Assembly (NCBI GenBank): GCA_963751955.1
Contig: CAVVWM010000009.1
Span: 124,001-188,000 of the forward strand
DNA from: JABDIY01 sp963751955
GTDB lineage: Bacteria > Actinomycetota > Acidimicrobiia > Acidimicrobiales > SZUA-35
DNA: 64,000 bases
Direction of reading: 5' to 3'
Shown here one piece after another: positions 8,890 to 17,367 of this stretch (position 1 is its first letter; every line of letters begins with the position of its first letter). The notes below the pieces were generated by a model. That model had not been told where the DNA came from, made no database searches, and was given only the letters and a program-made list of their open reading frames with translations. Position numbers and translations under genes: made by a program.

Positions 8890-10077
8890 GTGTTTCTTGG
8901 CATCGACCGAGCGATCTTTGGTGCCTCATTCGCCGAACGTCTGAATCAAGCCGGATTGGTAGTGCCCCTCAGCGCAGTCAACCGGCTCGTTCACAGCATG
9001 GAGGCAGCGGGGCCTGTCTCCAAGCAAGATCTGTACTGGATCAGCCGCATCAGCCTCCTGGACTCTGCAGCCGACCTTCCGGTGTTCAACGCCGTCTTCG
9101 CCGCTGTATTCGACCTGTCGTTGGAGCAGATGAAGAATCCCCAATCTCGCCGGGCCGTTGCTGCGCCCCGTCGAGAAGACGACACCTACCTTTCGCTTCG
9201 TGTCCCCGACGCCGAAGGTCAGTCCGGAGACGGGCTGCCGTGGGCCACGCTGCCATCGGTCACCGACTCCTCCGACGATGACGGAGTCGACTCCGATGAT
9301 GTCTCGATCCCCGAGCGCTTGCCATCCTTGCTGGAGGCTGAGATCGACACACCATTCGACCTACTGGATCCGGCCCTGCTGGCGGAAGTGGAGGCGGCAC
9401 TGGAGAATGCACTACCTCGGTGGCCCACCCGACCGAGCCGCCGTCGACAGCCGTGGAACAGCGGGTCAAGCATCGAGTTGAGACGTTCGCTTCGAGCGGC
9501 ACTGAGAACTGGAGGCGAGCCCCTATTCCTTAAACGATCGAGGCAGCAGGTTCGACCACGTCGGGTGGTCATGCTGGTCGACGTGAGCGGTTCGATGCAA
9601 TCTTTTGCAAAGCCCTACCTTCACCTCACACGGTCGCTTGCGCTCACCGACCGGGCAGAGGTCTTCGCCTTCGGCACCAGGCTCACGCGAATCACCTCGT
9701 CGCTGAGACATCGCTCGGCCGACGAGGCAGTTGACCGAGCCAGTGAAGAAGTTGGAGACCGATTTGGCGGTACCCGGCTTGCCTACAGCATTCGTTCTCT
9801 GCTGACCGATCGCGTGTGGGGGTCCTACACGCGGGGTGCGATCGTGATCATCGCTTCCGACGGCTGGGACACCGACACTCCCGACGAGGTTGCCAAACAG
9901 ATGGCCAAACTGGCCCGACGCTGCCATCGGGTCGTCTGGCTGAATCCTCGGAGCGCAGATCCGGAGTTCGAACCGCTGGTCGGCTCAATGGCAGCGGCCC
10001 TTCCCTACTGCACCGAGTTCCTCCCCGGTCACAGCCTGCGGGCCATGTCGGACGTGGTCGACGCGATCTGCGCCTAA
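8890..10077 (+). CDS. coxE: CoxE-type VWA domain protein
   Basis: 395 residues from a GTG start six bases after coxG. The C-terminal half is a VWA domain with the MIDAS motif in 'MLVDVSGSMQSF' (about residue 236) and later 'ASDGWDTDTP'. The N-terminal half is the CoxE/YehP-type region and includes an acidic linker around residues 120-150. VWA proteins of this family act with the MoxR ATPase (here coxD) in maturing the CO dehydrogenase active site. It ends the cox operon. Confidence 0.9.
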   Translation: MFLGIDRAIFGASFAERLNQAGLVVPLSAVNRLVHSMEAAGPVSKQDLYWISRISLLDSAADLPVFNAVFAAVFDLSLEQMKNPQSRRAVAAPRREDDTYLSLRVPDAEGQSGDGLPWATLPSVTDSSDDDGVDSDDVSIPERLPSLLEAEIDTPFDLLDPALLAEVEAALENALPRWPTRPSRRRQPWNSGSSIELRRSLRAALRTGGEPLFLKRSRQQVRPRRVVMLVDVSGSMQSFAKPYLHLTRSLALTDRAEVFAFGTRLTRITSSLRHRSADEAVDRASEEVGDRFGGTRLAYSIRSLLTDRVWGSYTRGAIVIIASDGWDTDTPDEVAKQMAKLARRCHRVVWLNPRSADPEFEPLVGSMAAALPYCTEFLPGHSLRAMSDVVDAICA

Positions 10078-10217
10078 TCGTTGTCCCTCCGGGGGCTCTC
10101 CACGCTCGACCGGGAGCGGGGCGGGCGGCGCTCGTACCTCGCTAAGAGCTTGCTGATTCCCCTCCAGACGAGTTCAGCCTCACTGCGGCGACGTCGGAGG
10201 GAGCGTACGTACCCGCT

Positions 10218-10342
10218 CCGGAGCGACCCGAAGGAGCCGAGTCCATGAAGCGAAGCAGTCGACGAGGCACGAGGAGGCGGCGCAGCGAGAACATGGACCG
10301 AAGAGGCCCCGCAGGCGAGCTAAGAGGCCCCCGGAGGGAGGG
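10218..10342 (+). repeat. GC-rich interspersed repeat, copy 1
   Basis: Starts with CCGGAGCGACC, contains ACGAGGCACGAGGAGG and ends with AGAGGCCCCCGGAGGGA. The same landmarks, in the same order on the opposite strand, occur at 17218-17333, and parts occur at 24188-24363 and 60661-61091. It lies between the convergent ends of coxE and the oxidoreductase gene and supplies the last few codons of the latter. The bases from 10078 to 10217 are similar GC-rich sequence with no gene. Confidence 0.7.
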
Positions 10343-11720
10343 ATAGCTCGTTGAGGGCGTCTTCGATGCCTTTGTGGAAGGTGGGGTAGGCGTAGATCAT
10401 GGACCCGAGGGTGCTGATCGGAACTCTGCCGTGGACTGCCAGCGAAAGCAGACCCAGCACTTCACCGCCGTGCGGGCCGACCGACGTCGCCCCGACCAAG
10501 ACACCTGCGTTCGTGTCGGCCACCAGTTTGATGAAGCCTTCATTGCCGGTGCTGTGGAGCCACCCCCGGGCGGTGTGGCCGACGACTTTGAACGCGGTGG
10601 CCACCTCGATGCCTGCTTCTCGGGCTTCGGCCTCTGTCTTGCCGACAGCCCCGACTTCAGGATCGGTGAAGGTGACCGCCGGTAGTGCGTCGAGGTTGAG
10701 AGGCTCGGTGTCGTTTCCGAGAATATCGTCGGCGGCAATGGCTGCTTGGCGGGTGGCGAGGTGGGTGAAGAGACCGTCGCCGGCGATGTCACCGACCGCC
10801 CAGATGTTCTCTGCTCCCTCGACTCGCTGACGGCCATCGACGTTGAAGAATCGAAGGTCGTCGGGGAGACCCGCGTTGGCAACGCCCAACTCGTTGAGGA
10901 ACGTTCGACGGCCGGTTGCCACCAACAACTTCTCACCTGAGATCTTGGTGCCATCAGGCATCGTGACCGTGAACTCACCCGGTCCGGCTTCGTCGAAGCT
11001 GACCGAGCTGGCGAACTGACCGGCGTAGATCGCGATTCCTTCTGACGCAAACACTTCAGCCAAGACGTCCCCGGCTTCGGGCTCGTTGCGAGGGAGCAGG
11101 CGCTCCTCACCTTCGATCACGGCAACCTTCACACCGAAGCGAGCCATCACCTGTGCCAACTCAGATCCGATGGCACCGCCACCGAGCACGATCAGCGACT
11201 TGGGGAGCTCTTTGGTCTCCACGATTTGGTGGTTGGTCCAGTAGGGGGTGTCAAGAAGTCCGGGAATCGGAGGGACGGCTGCCAGGGTTCCGGTGGCAAC
11301 CACTATTCCCTTTGACGCCGCATAGGTGTCACCGTTCACCTCCACCGTGTTTGGACCCGTGATCTGGGCCGTGCCCCGCACGAAGGTTCCGCCTTTTCCA
11401 ACAAATCGCTCAACGGCAACTGTGTCGTCCCAGTTGTCGGTGGCCTGATCCCGAATTCGTTGCGCTACAGGTCCCCAATCGGGGGTTGTAGTGGATGATC
11501 CGGCAAGGTCTGCGACTCGTCGACTCTCGGCGAGCAGGTTGGACGCGTGGATCATCATTTTGCTCGGGACGCAGCCCCAGTACGGGCACTCACCACCGAC
11601 AAGAGAGGACTCGATTCCAACAACGTTCAGTCCGGCTTCGGCAAGTGTGCCGCCGACGGTCTCCCCGGCCGGGCCGAGCCCGATCACCACTACATCCACG
11701 TTGATAGCTCCGTTGGTCAT
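10320..11720 (-). CDS. FAD-dependent pyridine nucleotide-disulfide oxidoreductase (dihydrolipoamide dehydrogenase/mercuric reductase-like)
   Basis: 466 residues. The N-terminal FAD site is 'VVIGLGPAGETVGG', the redox-active disulfide is in 'GGECPYWGCVPSK', the NAD(P) site is 'LGGGAIGSELAQ', and the dimerisation domain ends with 'YAYPTFHKGIEDAL'. The usual His-Pro pair near the C-terminus is replaced by Tyr-Pro, so it is not a standard lipoamide dehydrogenase. It lies downstream of the aromatic cluster, separated by a palindromic element, and may be its own unit. The last residues ('LPPGAS') come from the adjoining repeat. Confidence 0.85.
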   Translation of the reverse strand: MTNGAINVDVVVIGLGPAGETVGGTLAEAGLNVVGIESSLVGGECPYWGCVPSKMMIHASNLLAESRRVADLAGSSTTTPDWGPVAQRIRDQATDNWDDTVAVERFVGKGGTFVRGTAQITGPNTVEVNGDTYAASKGIVVATGTLAAVPPIPGLLDTPYWTNHQIVETKELPKSLIVLGGGAIGSELAQVMARFGVKVAVIEGEERLLPRNEPEAGDVLAEVFASEGIAIYAGQFASSVSFDEAGPGEFTVTMPDGTKISGEKLLVATGRRTFLNELGVANAGLPDDLRFFNVDGRQRVEGAENIWAVGDIAGDGLFTHLATRQAAIAADDILGNDTEPLNLDALPAVTFTDPEVGAVGKTEAEAREAGIEVATAFKVVGHTARGWLHSTGNEGFIKLVADTNAGVLVGATSVGPHGGEVLGLLSLAVHGRVPISTLGSMIYAYPTFHKGIEDALNELSLPPGAS

Positions 11721-11814
11721 GCTCGCTACAACCGCCGGAGCAACGGTATTTGTTCCCGCGACGAACTTCTCGGGATCAGACGTTTGTCACCAGCCACCGA
11801 AAAAGCTCATCTTT

Positions 11815-11865
11815 CAAACCGGCGATCAAAGCTCCCGGCCGGCGGGCACTTCGATCGCCAGTTTC
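11815..11865. repeat. Palindromic element, imperfect copy
   Basis: CAAACCGGCGATC (11815-11827) faces GATCGCCAGTTTC (11853-11865) around a CCCGGCCGGCGGGC core. It is the imperfect counterpart of the perfect element at 34046-34096. It lies between the tautomerase stop and the oxidoreductase start, both on the minus strand, and may act as a terminator separating the two transcripts. Confidence 0.55.
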
Positions 11866-11882
11866 GATTCACTCGGGGACAA

Positions 11883-12104
11883 CTAGGGCTGTTCGGCCTT
11901 CTCGGCGGCGAGGCGGGCTTGTTTGTCGGCTAGCAGCTCTCCCCCGGCCATGAAGTCGGTGTTCTCCATCTCGGTTATCCATACCCGAACCGAGCTTCGA
12001 GGCGCCCCGATATGAGTCTCCATGGCATCGGTGATGGCATCCATGAGAGCTCGCTTCTGGTCGGGCGTTCGCCCTGACGCCATGTGCACGTTCACAAGAG
12101 GCAT
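11883..12104 (-). CDS. 4-Oxalocrotonate tautomerase-like protein
   Basis: 73 residues with Pro as residue 2 ('MPLVNVHMASGRTPDQKRALM'), which becomes the catalytic N-terminal proline. Length and the helix pattern fit the tautomerase superfamily. In meta-cleavage pathways the enzyme converts 2-hydroxymuconate to 2-oxo-3-hexenedioate. It follows the hydratase/decarboxylase gene by four bases, so it belongs to the same operon. The canonical second active-site arginines were not individually assigned. Confidence 0.82.
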   Translation of the reverse strand: MPLVNVHMASGRTPDQKRALMDAITDAMETHIGAPRSSVRVWITEMENTDFMAGGELLADKQARLAAEKAEQP

Positions 12105-12108
12105 GCCA

Positions 12109-12888
12109 CTACCCTCTTCCGGTCACGGTGACAGTCCCGAGGTGGCTGTACCGAGCGGTTGCCACCGTTGCGTCGTTGAGCGGGCGGGCGTCGGTGGCTG
12201 CCCCGGCCAGAACAATCCAGCCCGCCTGGAGCTTCTGACCGTGTTTACCGAGATGATTGGCCAGCATTGCAACGCAGGCCGCGGGATCGCCAAGGAGGGC
12301 AGCTCCGGTGGCAGTGCCGGTGATCTCGCCGTCAATCTCGAACACACATCCCTCGGTTGTCAGATCGACATCGCGGGCGCCCACACCTTCATCAGCGATG
12401 GCAACTCGGGCTGCGGATGTGTTGTCAGCAATAACATCGGGAAGGGTGAAGGAGAAGGCCTCATAACGCGAGTCGATGATTTCGATGCCACCCGTGATCG
12501 TGTCGGTGGCATCCAGTACATCACCGGCGGTGACCCCTGGTCCAGAAAGGTCCTGGGCGAGAACAAAGACGATCTCGGGCTCGCAGCGGGGATGGATGAG
12601 CTCGCTCAGGTCAACCACGCTGTCTTGGAGCACCGACGTTGCCGGTAACCATCCGTACACCGGTTCATTGACACCCATCTGCTCCTGCTTGGCGGCAGAG
12701 GTGAGGCCGAGCTTGGCACCGGCGAGCGTGTCGCCCCGACCGAGCTGGAGTTCGAGCAGCGCCGCTTGAATTGCGTAGGCGTCGTCGATTGACAGCGCGT
12801 CGACCTGTTTGGTGATCGCCTGTACCTCTCGGCGTTCGTCGACCGCAGCCAACAAATAGTGCGCCCAATGGACATGATCGATTGACAT
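12109..12888 (-). CDS. 2-Oxo-3-hexenedioate decarboxylase / 2-keto-4-pentenoate hydratase family
   Basis: 259 residues, FAH-like fold. Family motifs are 'GAKLGLTSAAKQEQMGV', 'HPRCEPEIVFVL' (metal-binding Glu pair), 'IDSRYEAFSFTLPDVIADN' and 'LAGAATDARPL'. The start at 12888 overlaps the Rieske gene stop (ATGA), which fixes it. It would act after the ring-cleavage dioxygenases. With a second family member at 21890-22654, the pair could be the decarboxylase and hydratase of the 4-oxalocrotonate branch; which is which cannot be told by eye. Confidence 0.88.
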   Translation of the reverse strand: MSIDHVHWAHYLLAAVDERREVQAITKQVDALSIDDAYAIQAALLELQLGRGDTLAGAKLGLTSAAKQEQMGVNEPVYGWLPATSVLQDSVVDLSELIHPRCEPEIVFVLAQDLSGPGVTAGDVLDATDTITGGIEIIDSRYEAFSFTLPDVIADNTSAARVAIADEGVGARDVDLTTEGCVFEIDGEITGTATGAALLGDPAACVAMLANHLGKHGQKLQAGWIVLAGAATDARPLNDATVATARYSHLGTVTVTGRG

Positions 12889-14162
12889 CAAGTTTGAGCC
12901 GAGTCTGTTGGGGCCAACTCGGCCCGGGCCGTTGCCGCATCGATATGGAGTTTCTTCATCGCTGCGGCTTGAGGGCTGTATCTCATCGACCCGTTGTCGA
13001 TCCAATCGCTGGCGAACTCAGCACCCCTCCCGAACTTGGACCGCTCCAACGGAAGCTTTATCACATCGTGGGGCTCGCGCACTACCGCAACCGGGTCCCT
13101 ACCTTCGGCAACGGCATCGATGGCTTCTTTGAACATACGACGGCATGCCACCACCCCAACGTCGCTCTTGGTGATCTTCTCGTTGGTTCGATCGGCGATC
13201 GGTCCCTGGGTGATCCAGGCCATGATGTCTTGGCCCTCGATGTAGTCAACGATGTAGCTGCCATCCTCGTTGACATACTCGATCTCGTAGTCGACACAGG
13301 GTAGGTCCTCTGGCAGTGCTCCTCCCTCGGGGGCATGCACTGTGTAGAACATCACATGAGTGTGGGTGTCGTCGACCGGCACCCGGATCTGCATCTGATA
13401 GACGCCGTTACCGCCGACCCACATCTTGTAGGGAAACACAAGTGGGTGACCGATCTTCCAGTCGTCGGATTCTTCGTCCTGACCAACGAGAAGCCTGCGT
13501 TTGATGATCCCGTGATCAAAGGGATCAAACGCAACCTTCTCGTGTTTGTTGCCACCGAAGGAGGCGGGCATCGGTGTGCCTTGCTGGTCGGCGATGAACT
13601 CGAAGTAGTTCCCGTGCAGCGCCTCAACGTGATACGGGTCCACTGCGTTCTCCATGATCTGAAGCCAACTGCAGGGAATGACGCAATGACCGATGTCGCG
13701 GATGCCCTCCATCACATAGGCCTCGTACCGAGGGAGTTCGGGGGCCGGCCCATCACCCACATAAACCCACACCAGTCCGCCGAGAGCTTGGGCCTGGCCA
13801 GATCGGACCGCACAACCCTCGCGGAACTTCGCCGAGCTGTCCGGTTCGGCCAGAATTTCCACGCACTGACCGGCGGTATCGAACTTCCACCCGTGATAGC
13901 CGCAGCGAAGTCCGTCTTGATCGACGATGCCGTACACCAGCGAAGCGCCGCGGTGGGGACATCGTTCATCGACGATCCCGTAACCACCGTCACCGGTCTT
14001 GAACACCGCCCAGTCCTCGCCAAGCAAGCGAGCTCGTTTCACCGGAAACTCGTCGAGTTCACGGACCAACGCCACCGGATACCAGTAGTGGCGTAACACC
14101 GCGCCCATGGGCGTGCCTGGCCCCACCTGGGTGAGAGCGTCGTTCTGTTCCTTGGTCAACAT
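12888..14162 (-). CDS. Rieske-type aromatic ring-hydroxylating oxygenase, terminal oxygenase
   Basis: 424 residues. The Rieske cluster ligands are C68/H70 ('CPHRGASLVYG') and C87/H90 ('CGYHGWKFD'). The mononuclear iron site is in 'NAVDPYHVEALH' (D175, H178, H183). It resembles the one-component-oxygenase group (phthalate, vanillate, 3-phenoxybenzoate types) that needs a separate reductase, and no reductase or ferredoxin is nearby. AAGGGA lies eight bases before the ATG. In this cluster it could hydroxylate or demethylate the aryl phosphate or the free phenol (inference). Confidence 0.92.
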   Translation of the reverse strand: MLTKEQNDALTQVGPGTPMGAVLRHYWYPVALVRELDEFPVKRARLLGEDWAVFKTGDGGYGIVDERCPHRGASLVYGIVDQDGLRCGYHGWKFDTAGQCVEILAEPDSSAKFREGCAVRSGQAQALGGLVWVYVGDGPAPELPRYEAYVMEGIRDIGHCVIPCSWLQIMENAVDPYHVEALHGNYFEFIADQQGTPMPASFGGNKHEKVAFDPFDHGIIKRRLLVGQDEESDDWKIGHPLVFPYKMWVGGNGVYQMQIRVPVDDTHTHVMFYTVHAPEGGALPEDLPCVDYEIEYVNEDGSYIVDYIEGQDIMAWITQGPIADRTNEKITKSDVGVVACRRMFKEAIDAVAEGRDPVAVVREPHDVIKLPLERSKFGRGAEFASDWIDNGSMRYSPQAAAMKKLHIDAATARAELAPTDSAQT

Positions 14163-14179
14163 CGAAGTGTCCCTTCAAA

Positions 14180-14210
14180 AGGACAGGTAGGGACTGTTCC
14201 AACCTGTCCT
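14180..14210 (-). terminator. Hairpin with T-run between the synthase and Rieske genes
   Basis: AGGACAGGT (14180-14188) and ACCTGTCCT (14202-14210) form a perfect 9-bp stem. Read on the minus strand the stem is followed by TTTT, immediately after the upstream gene's stop at 14215. It could end or attenuate the transcript before the Rieske gene. Confidence 0.5.
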
Positions 14211-14214
14211 GGGG

Positions 14215-16008
14215 CTAGAGGATGGTTACTGTTCCGGTAGAGCCGTCCACTCGGATCCGGTCGCCGGTTTTTATCTTGTCGGTTGCGAAACCCGTACCGG
14301 TCACCGCAGGTACGCCGTACTCCCGACACACGATGGCTGCGTGACTCATCATTCCCCCGATGTCGGTCACACAAGCCTGGATTTTGGGAAACACCGGAGC
14401 CCAGCTGGGTGCCGTGATGGAAGCCACGAGGATCTCCCCCTGCTCGAGGTCGCCTACTTCGTCGGGATCATGGATGATGCGAGCCAGACCCTCCACCAAA
14501 CCAGGTGACGCCGCCATGCCCGAGAGTTCGTTCTCCTTGGCATCCTCGCTACCCAGCCAGTTATCAACCGACTCGCTGGTGATGCCCCACAGCATGATCG
14601 TGAACGGTTCGGTGATGACCTCGGGCGGTTCACCCAACGCTTTCGGGGGTTTCCACTCGGACAACTTTGCATGGATCTCCCGACGACGTTCAACGATTGG
14701 GGCCCAGTGGACCGCCGACACCGTTGGGCTGTTGATCGCCCAGTTGCTGTAGTAATCCCACAACAGTTCGTTCACCTCGTCGCGGCGAAGGAACAACAGA
14801 TCGTCGGCGGAATTGAGAAGCCCGTCCTTTTCCAGAGTGGCGCCCAGCTCCTTGACCTTGCGCCACACGACCGACATGGTCCAATGTTCGATGTAGAAGT
14901 TGTGGTTCTCGACGTAGGGGAACACGACGCGGGCGAGACCAAGTTTTCCGTCGAACGCTTCCCGATCCTCATCGGAATGCAGGAGATCGCGATACTCCTC
15001 GACCACTCGGTCTCGCTCGGCTCGAATGGCATCTATCGGACGAGAGATGTCTTCGCCTGCCTCGATACGAGCGATGTAGTCCTTCACGAAGGAGTAGGGG
15101 ATCTCGGGATGTTCAACCCAGATCTTGTCGAAATGGTAGAAGCCATTGCCGGAGGTGAAATTGAACCACGGATCCTTGGCAATATCCCATGCCGCTTGCC
15201 ACTGCTCACCGGCATCTCCGGCGAGAGAAACGTTGTCCGGGTCGTCGAATGCTCGAGCGATTCCGAGGTCAACAGCCTTCTGGGCCAGACCCTTCAGTTC
15301 TTCGTTGGGTTTGAACAGATCCACCTCGACACCGGCGACCATCTTGGCGATGCCGAGGTCGGGGATGGAGGGAAATGCCTCCTTGCAGAACCCGAAGAAG
15401 TCGAGGTAGGCGGCATAGCCGAGATTCAGGAACTCGAAGTGGTAGTTCCACGCCTTGAGGATCAAGTCCTTGAACGTGTTGTACTGGCTGATGAGTTCAT
15501 ATCCAGAGCCGTAGCCCACGCCATCGGTGATGACCGAGAGATCTTCCATCTCCGGAAGTGGGTTGAAGTTGATCTCCTCGATGTCGGTGATGGTGTCTTT
15601 CACCTTCACGAGCCACTTCTCATAGAGGTCATCCCAGTTGCCGAAGTAGAACCCGGCACGCTCCATGAACTGTGGAACTCGAGCCTCGATCTGGCTGGGA
15701 TCTACCCCAACTGGCGAGAGGTAGGCGTAGCCATAGAGAATCCGGAAGTCAATACCGTCGGCGGGGGGAATCCGATAGTGGCGGCTGTTCATCTGACTGA
15801 GCGAGGCGATGGCCAACTCGAAGAAGGTGGAGTCCCATGGGGTTAGGGCCTTCCCCCAGTGCATGGAGTCCCAGAACCAGAACCGATTGTCCTCGTATTC
15901 CTTGCGGTGTTCGCCAAAGGTGGTCGAGTACGGGTACAGCTCCTCCCACCCCTCAACGCCCTGCGGGCCTTCGATCTTGAATGGACTCGGAAAGCGGTTA
16001 TCGCTCAT
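14215..16008 (-). CDS. PEP-synthase-like phosphotransfer subunit (phenylphosphate synthase 70-kDa subunit / CreH type)
   Basis: 597 residues from the ATG at 16008 (GGGG about nine bases upstream). The C-terminal 90 residues are the PEP-utilising mobile domain with the phosphorylatable histidine H556 in 'GGMMSHAAIVCREYGVPAV'. The long N-terminal part (from 'MSDNRFPSPFKIEGPQGVEGW') is the substrate-binding region. In phenylphosphate synthase of Thauera aromatica and in CreHI of Corynebacterium glutamicum, a 70-kDa protein of this kind works with a 40-kDa ATP-binding partner to phosphorylate a phenol. The partner gene is immediately upstream here. The exact phenol is unknown. Confidence 0.85.
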   Translation of the reverse strand: MSDNRFPSPFKIEGPQGVEGWEELYPYSTTFGEHRKEYEDNRFWFWDSMHWGKALTPWDSTFFELAIASLSQMNSRHYRIPPADGIDFRILYGYAYLSPVGVDPSQIEARVPQFMERAGFYFGNWDDLYEKWLVKVKDTITDIEEINFNPLPEMEDLSVITDGVGYGSGYELISQYNTFKDLILKAWNYHFEFLNLGYAAYLDFFGFCKEAFPSIPDLGIAKMVAGVEVDLFKPNEELKGLAQKAVDLGIARAFDDPDNVSLAGDAGEQWQAAWDIAKDPWFNFTSGNGFYHFDKIWVEHPEIPYSFVKDYIARIEAGEDISRPIDAIRAERDRVVEEYRDLLHSDEDREAFDGKLGLARVVFPYVENHNFYIEHWTMSVVWRKVKELGATLEKDGLLNSADDLLFLRRDEVNELLWDYYSNWAINSPTVSAVHWAPIVERRREIHAKLSEWKPPKALGEPPEVITEPFTIMLWGITSESVDNWLGSEDAKENELSGMAASPGLVEGLARIIHDPDEVGDLEQGEILVASITAPSWAPVFPKIQACVTDIGGMMSHAAIVCREYGVPAVTGTGFATDKIKTGDRIRVDGSTGTVTIL

Positions 16009-16055
16009 TTCTGGTATCCCCTTTTGTCTTACCTTGTTCTGATATTTCGATCTGT

Positions 16056-17129
16056 CTACTTCTTCTTGTGTAGTGGTGACACAAGTGTGGAAACGATGGA
16101 ACTCATCGGGTCGTAGTTCTCCGACGAAACCGGCGTTCTTGGTTTTTGCGACCACACCGTTTCGGGCCGGCTCTGAAGCATCACCACATTCTCCCCGTGA
16201 GGAAGATGGCGGTCGAGCGCCCACTCGACGTCTTGTGGGCAGCCGTAGTGTTTCTCAGAACGTCGAGCCAAGATCGCTATTGCGACCAACTCTTCGTCGG
16301 TAACCGATGGAGACGTTCTACGCTCCTCTTCGATGGGGACCTTTTCCACGGTGCCGCTATCGGTTAGTCGATACTCGATGTGCTTGTCGGAGATCTCCCG
16401 CTTGACTACCTCACGAAGAACCTTGTCGACCAAAAAATTGTCCGGCGTCACCTCTCCAGAAACCACGGCCTCGCCCAGCCCCCATGACGCGTCGATCGCC
16501 ACCTGAGATCTGTCGCCATTGGTCGGGTTCAGCGTGAAGGCGACCCCGGAAGCGACCGGGTCGATCATCTTCTGCACTCCTACTGACATCGCAATCGACT
16601 TGTGCAAATACCCCATCTCGTGTCGGTAGGCGATCGCTCGATCGGTGAAGATCGACGACCAACACTTGCGGACGTGGTCTATGACGCTGTCGGCTCCTTT
16701 GATCCAGAGGTAGGTGTCCTGCTGTCCGGCAAATGAGGCATCGGGCAGGTCTTCTGCGGTTGCCGAGGAGCGGACCGCCACCGGGAGATCGTCCACACCG
16801 CAGTGGGTGCAGAGCGCTTGGTACGCCTCTGAGATATCGGAAGTGACCGAATCGGGAATCGGAACCGCTTCGATCCTGGCCCGGATGTCGTTGGAGATCC
16901 GGCGGTTACCCGCGAAGTCCTCATGATCGATCGAGCGCAGGAGATTGTTGATATCGCTAACAAGCGACGCATCAGCCCACATCTGCTCGTACGCAACAGT
17001 CGTCACTGCGAAGCCCGGTGGAACCGGGAGTTCGGCCATCATCATCTCGCCGAGACTGGAGTTCTTGCCGCCGACGAACGGTTTGTGTTCGTGTTCGTAA
17101 CGATCGAACCAGACAATGTGATCGGTCAT
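16056..17129 (-). CDS. PEP-synthase N-terminal domain protein (phenylphosphate synthase ATP-binding subunit / CreI type)
   Basis: 357 residues, the ATP-grasp half of a PEP synthase/pyruvate phosphate dikinase: 'VGGKNSSLGEMM' (residues 20-31), 'VAVRSSATAEDLPDASFAGQQDT', 'SGVAFTLNP' and 'WGLGEAVVSGEVTPD'. It ends near 'QSRPETVWS', so it lacks the swivelling His domain, which is in the next gene 47 bp downstream. Size and split match the 40-kDa subunit of phenylphosphate synthase. The ATG at 17129 was chosen because the family starts there; GGAGG lies about 12 bases upstream. Confidence 0.86.
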   Translation of the reverse strand: MTDHIVWFDRYEHEHKPFVGGKNSSLGEMMMAELPVPPGFAVTTVAYEQMWADASLVSDINNLLRSIDHEDFAGNRRISNDIRARIEAVPIPDSVTSDISEAYQALCTHCGVDDLPVAVRSSATAEDLPDASFAGQQDTYLWIKGADSVIDHVRKCWSSIFTDRAIAYRHEMGYLHKSIAMSVGVQKMIDPVASGVAFTLNPTNGDRSQVAIDASWGLGEAVVSGEVTPDNFLVDKVLREVVKREISDKHIEYRLTDSGTVEKVPIEEERRTSPSVTDEELVAIAILARRSEKHYGCPQDVEWALDRHLPHGENVVMLQSRPETVWSQKPRTPVSSENYDPMSSIVSTLVSPLHKKK

Positions 17130-17217
17130 AACAGCATTAATCCTCCTGGCAAGGAACGACCGGATGGTAGGCAGTTCCTTCTCCCAATCGACAATCGGAC
17201 ATGATTCGCACATTGAT

Positions 17218-17333
17218 TCCCTCCGGGGGCCTCTCGCTCGCCTACGGGCCTTCCAGTTCGTGTTCTCACTCCGCAACTCCTCGTCCCTCGTCGCCGCTCC
17301 GCTCCACGAACCCGGCCCTCCAGGTCGCTCCGG
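17218..17333 (-). repeat. GC-rich interspersed repeat, copy 2
   Basis: Read on the minus strand it begins near CCGGAGCGACC, contains ACGAGGGACGAGGAG and GAGAACACGAAC, and ends AGAGGCCCCCGGAGGGA, matching copy 1 at 10218-10342 in order and spacing. It fills most of the 238-bp gap between the phosphatase stop and the ATP-grasp gene, in the same orientation relative to the upstream gene as copy 1. Confidence 0.7.
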
Positions 17334-17367
17334 AACACCCATTCCCTTCCGGGCCAGTTCCTCAGTT

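Noticed and set aside
14671..15846. 391-codon plus-strand frame opposite the phosphotransfer subunit
   Set aside because: Antisense shadow of a strongly conserved gene; no recognisable protein.
14215..17129. Single PEP synthase or pyruvate phosphate dikinase broken by a frameshift
   Set aside because: The two parts have separate good starts and stops, a 47-bp gap, and the larger one has a long substrate domain unlike the PEP synthase TIM barrel; they match the two-subunit phenol-phosphorylating enzymes.
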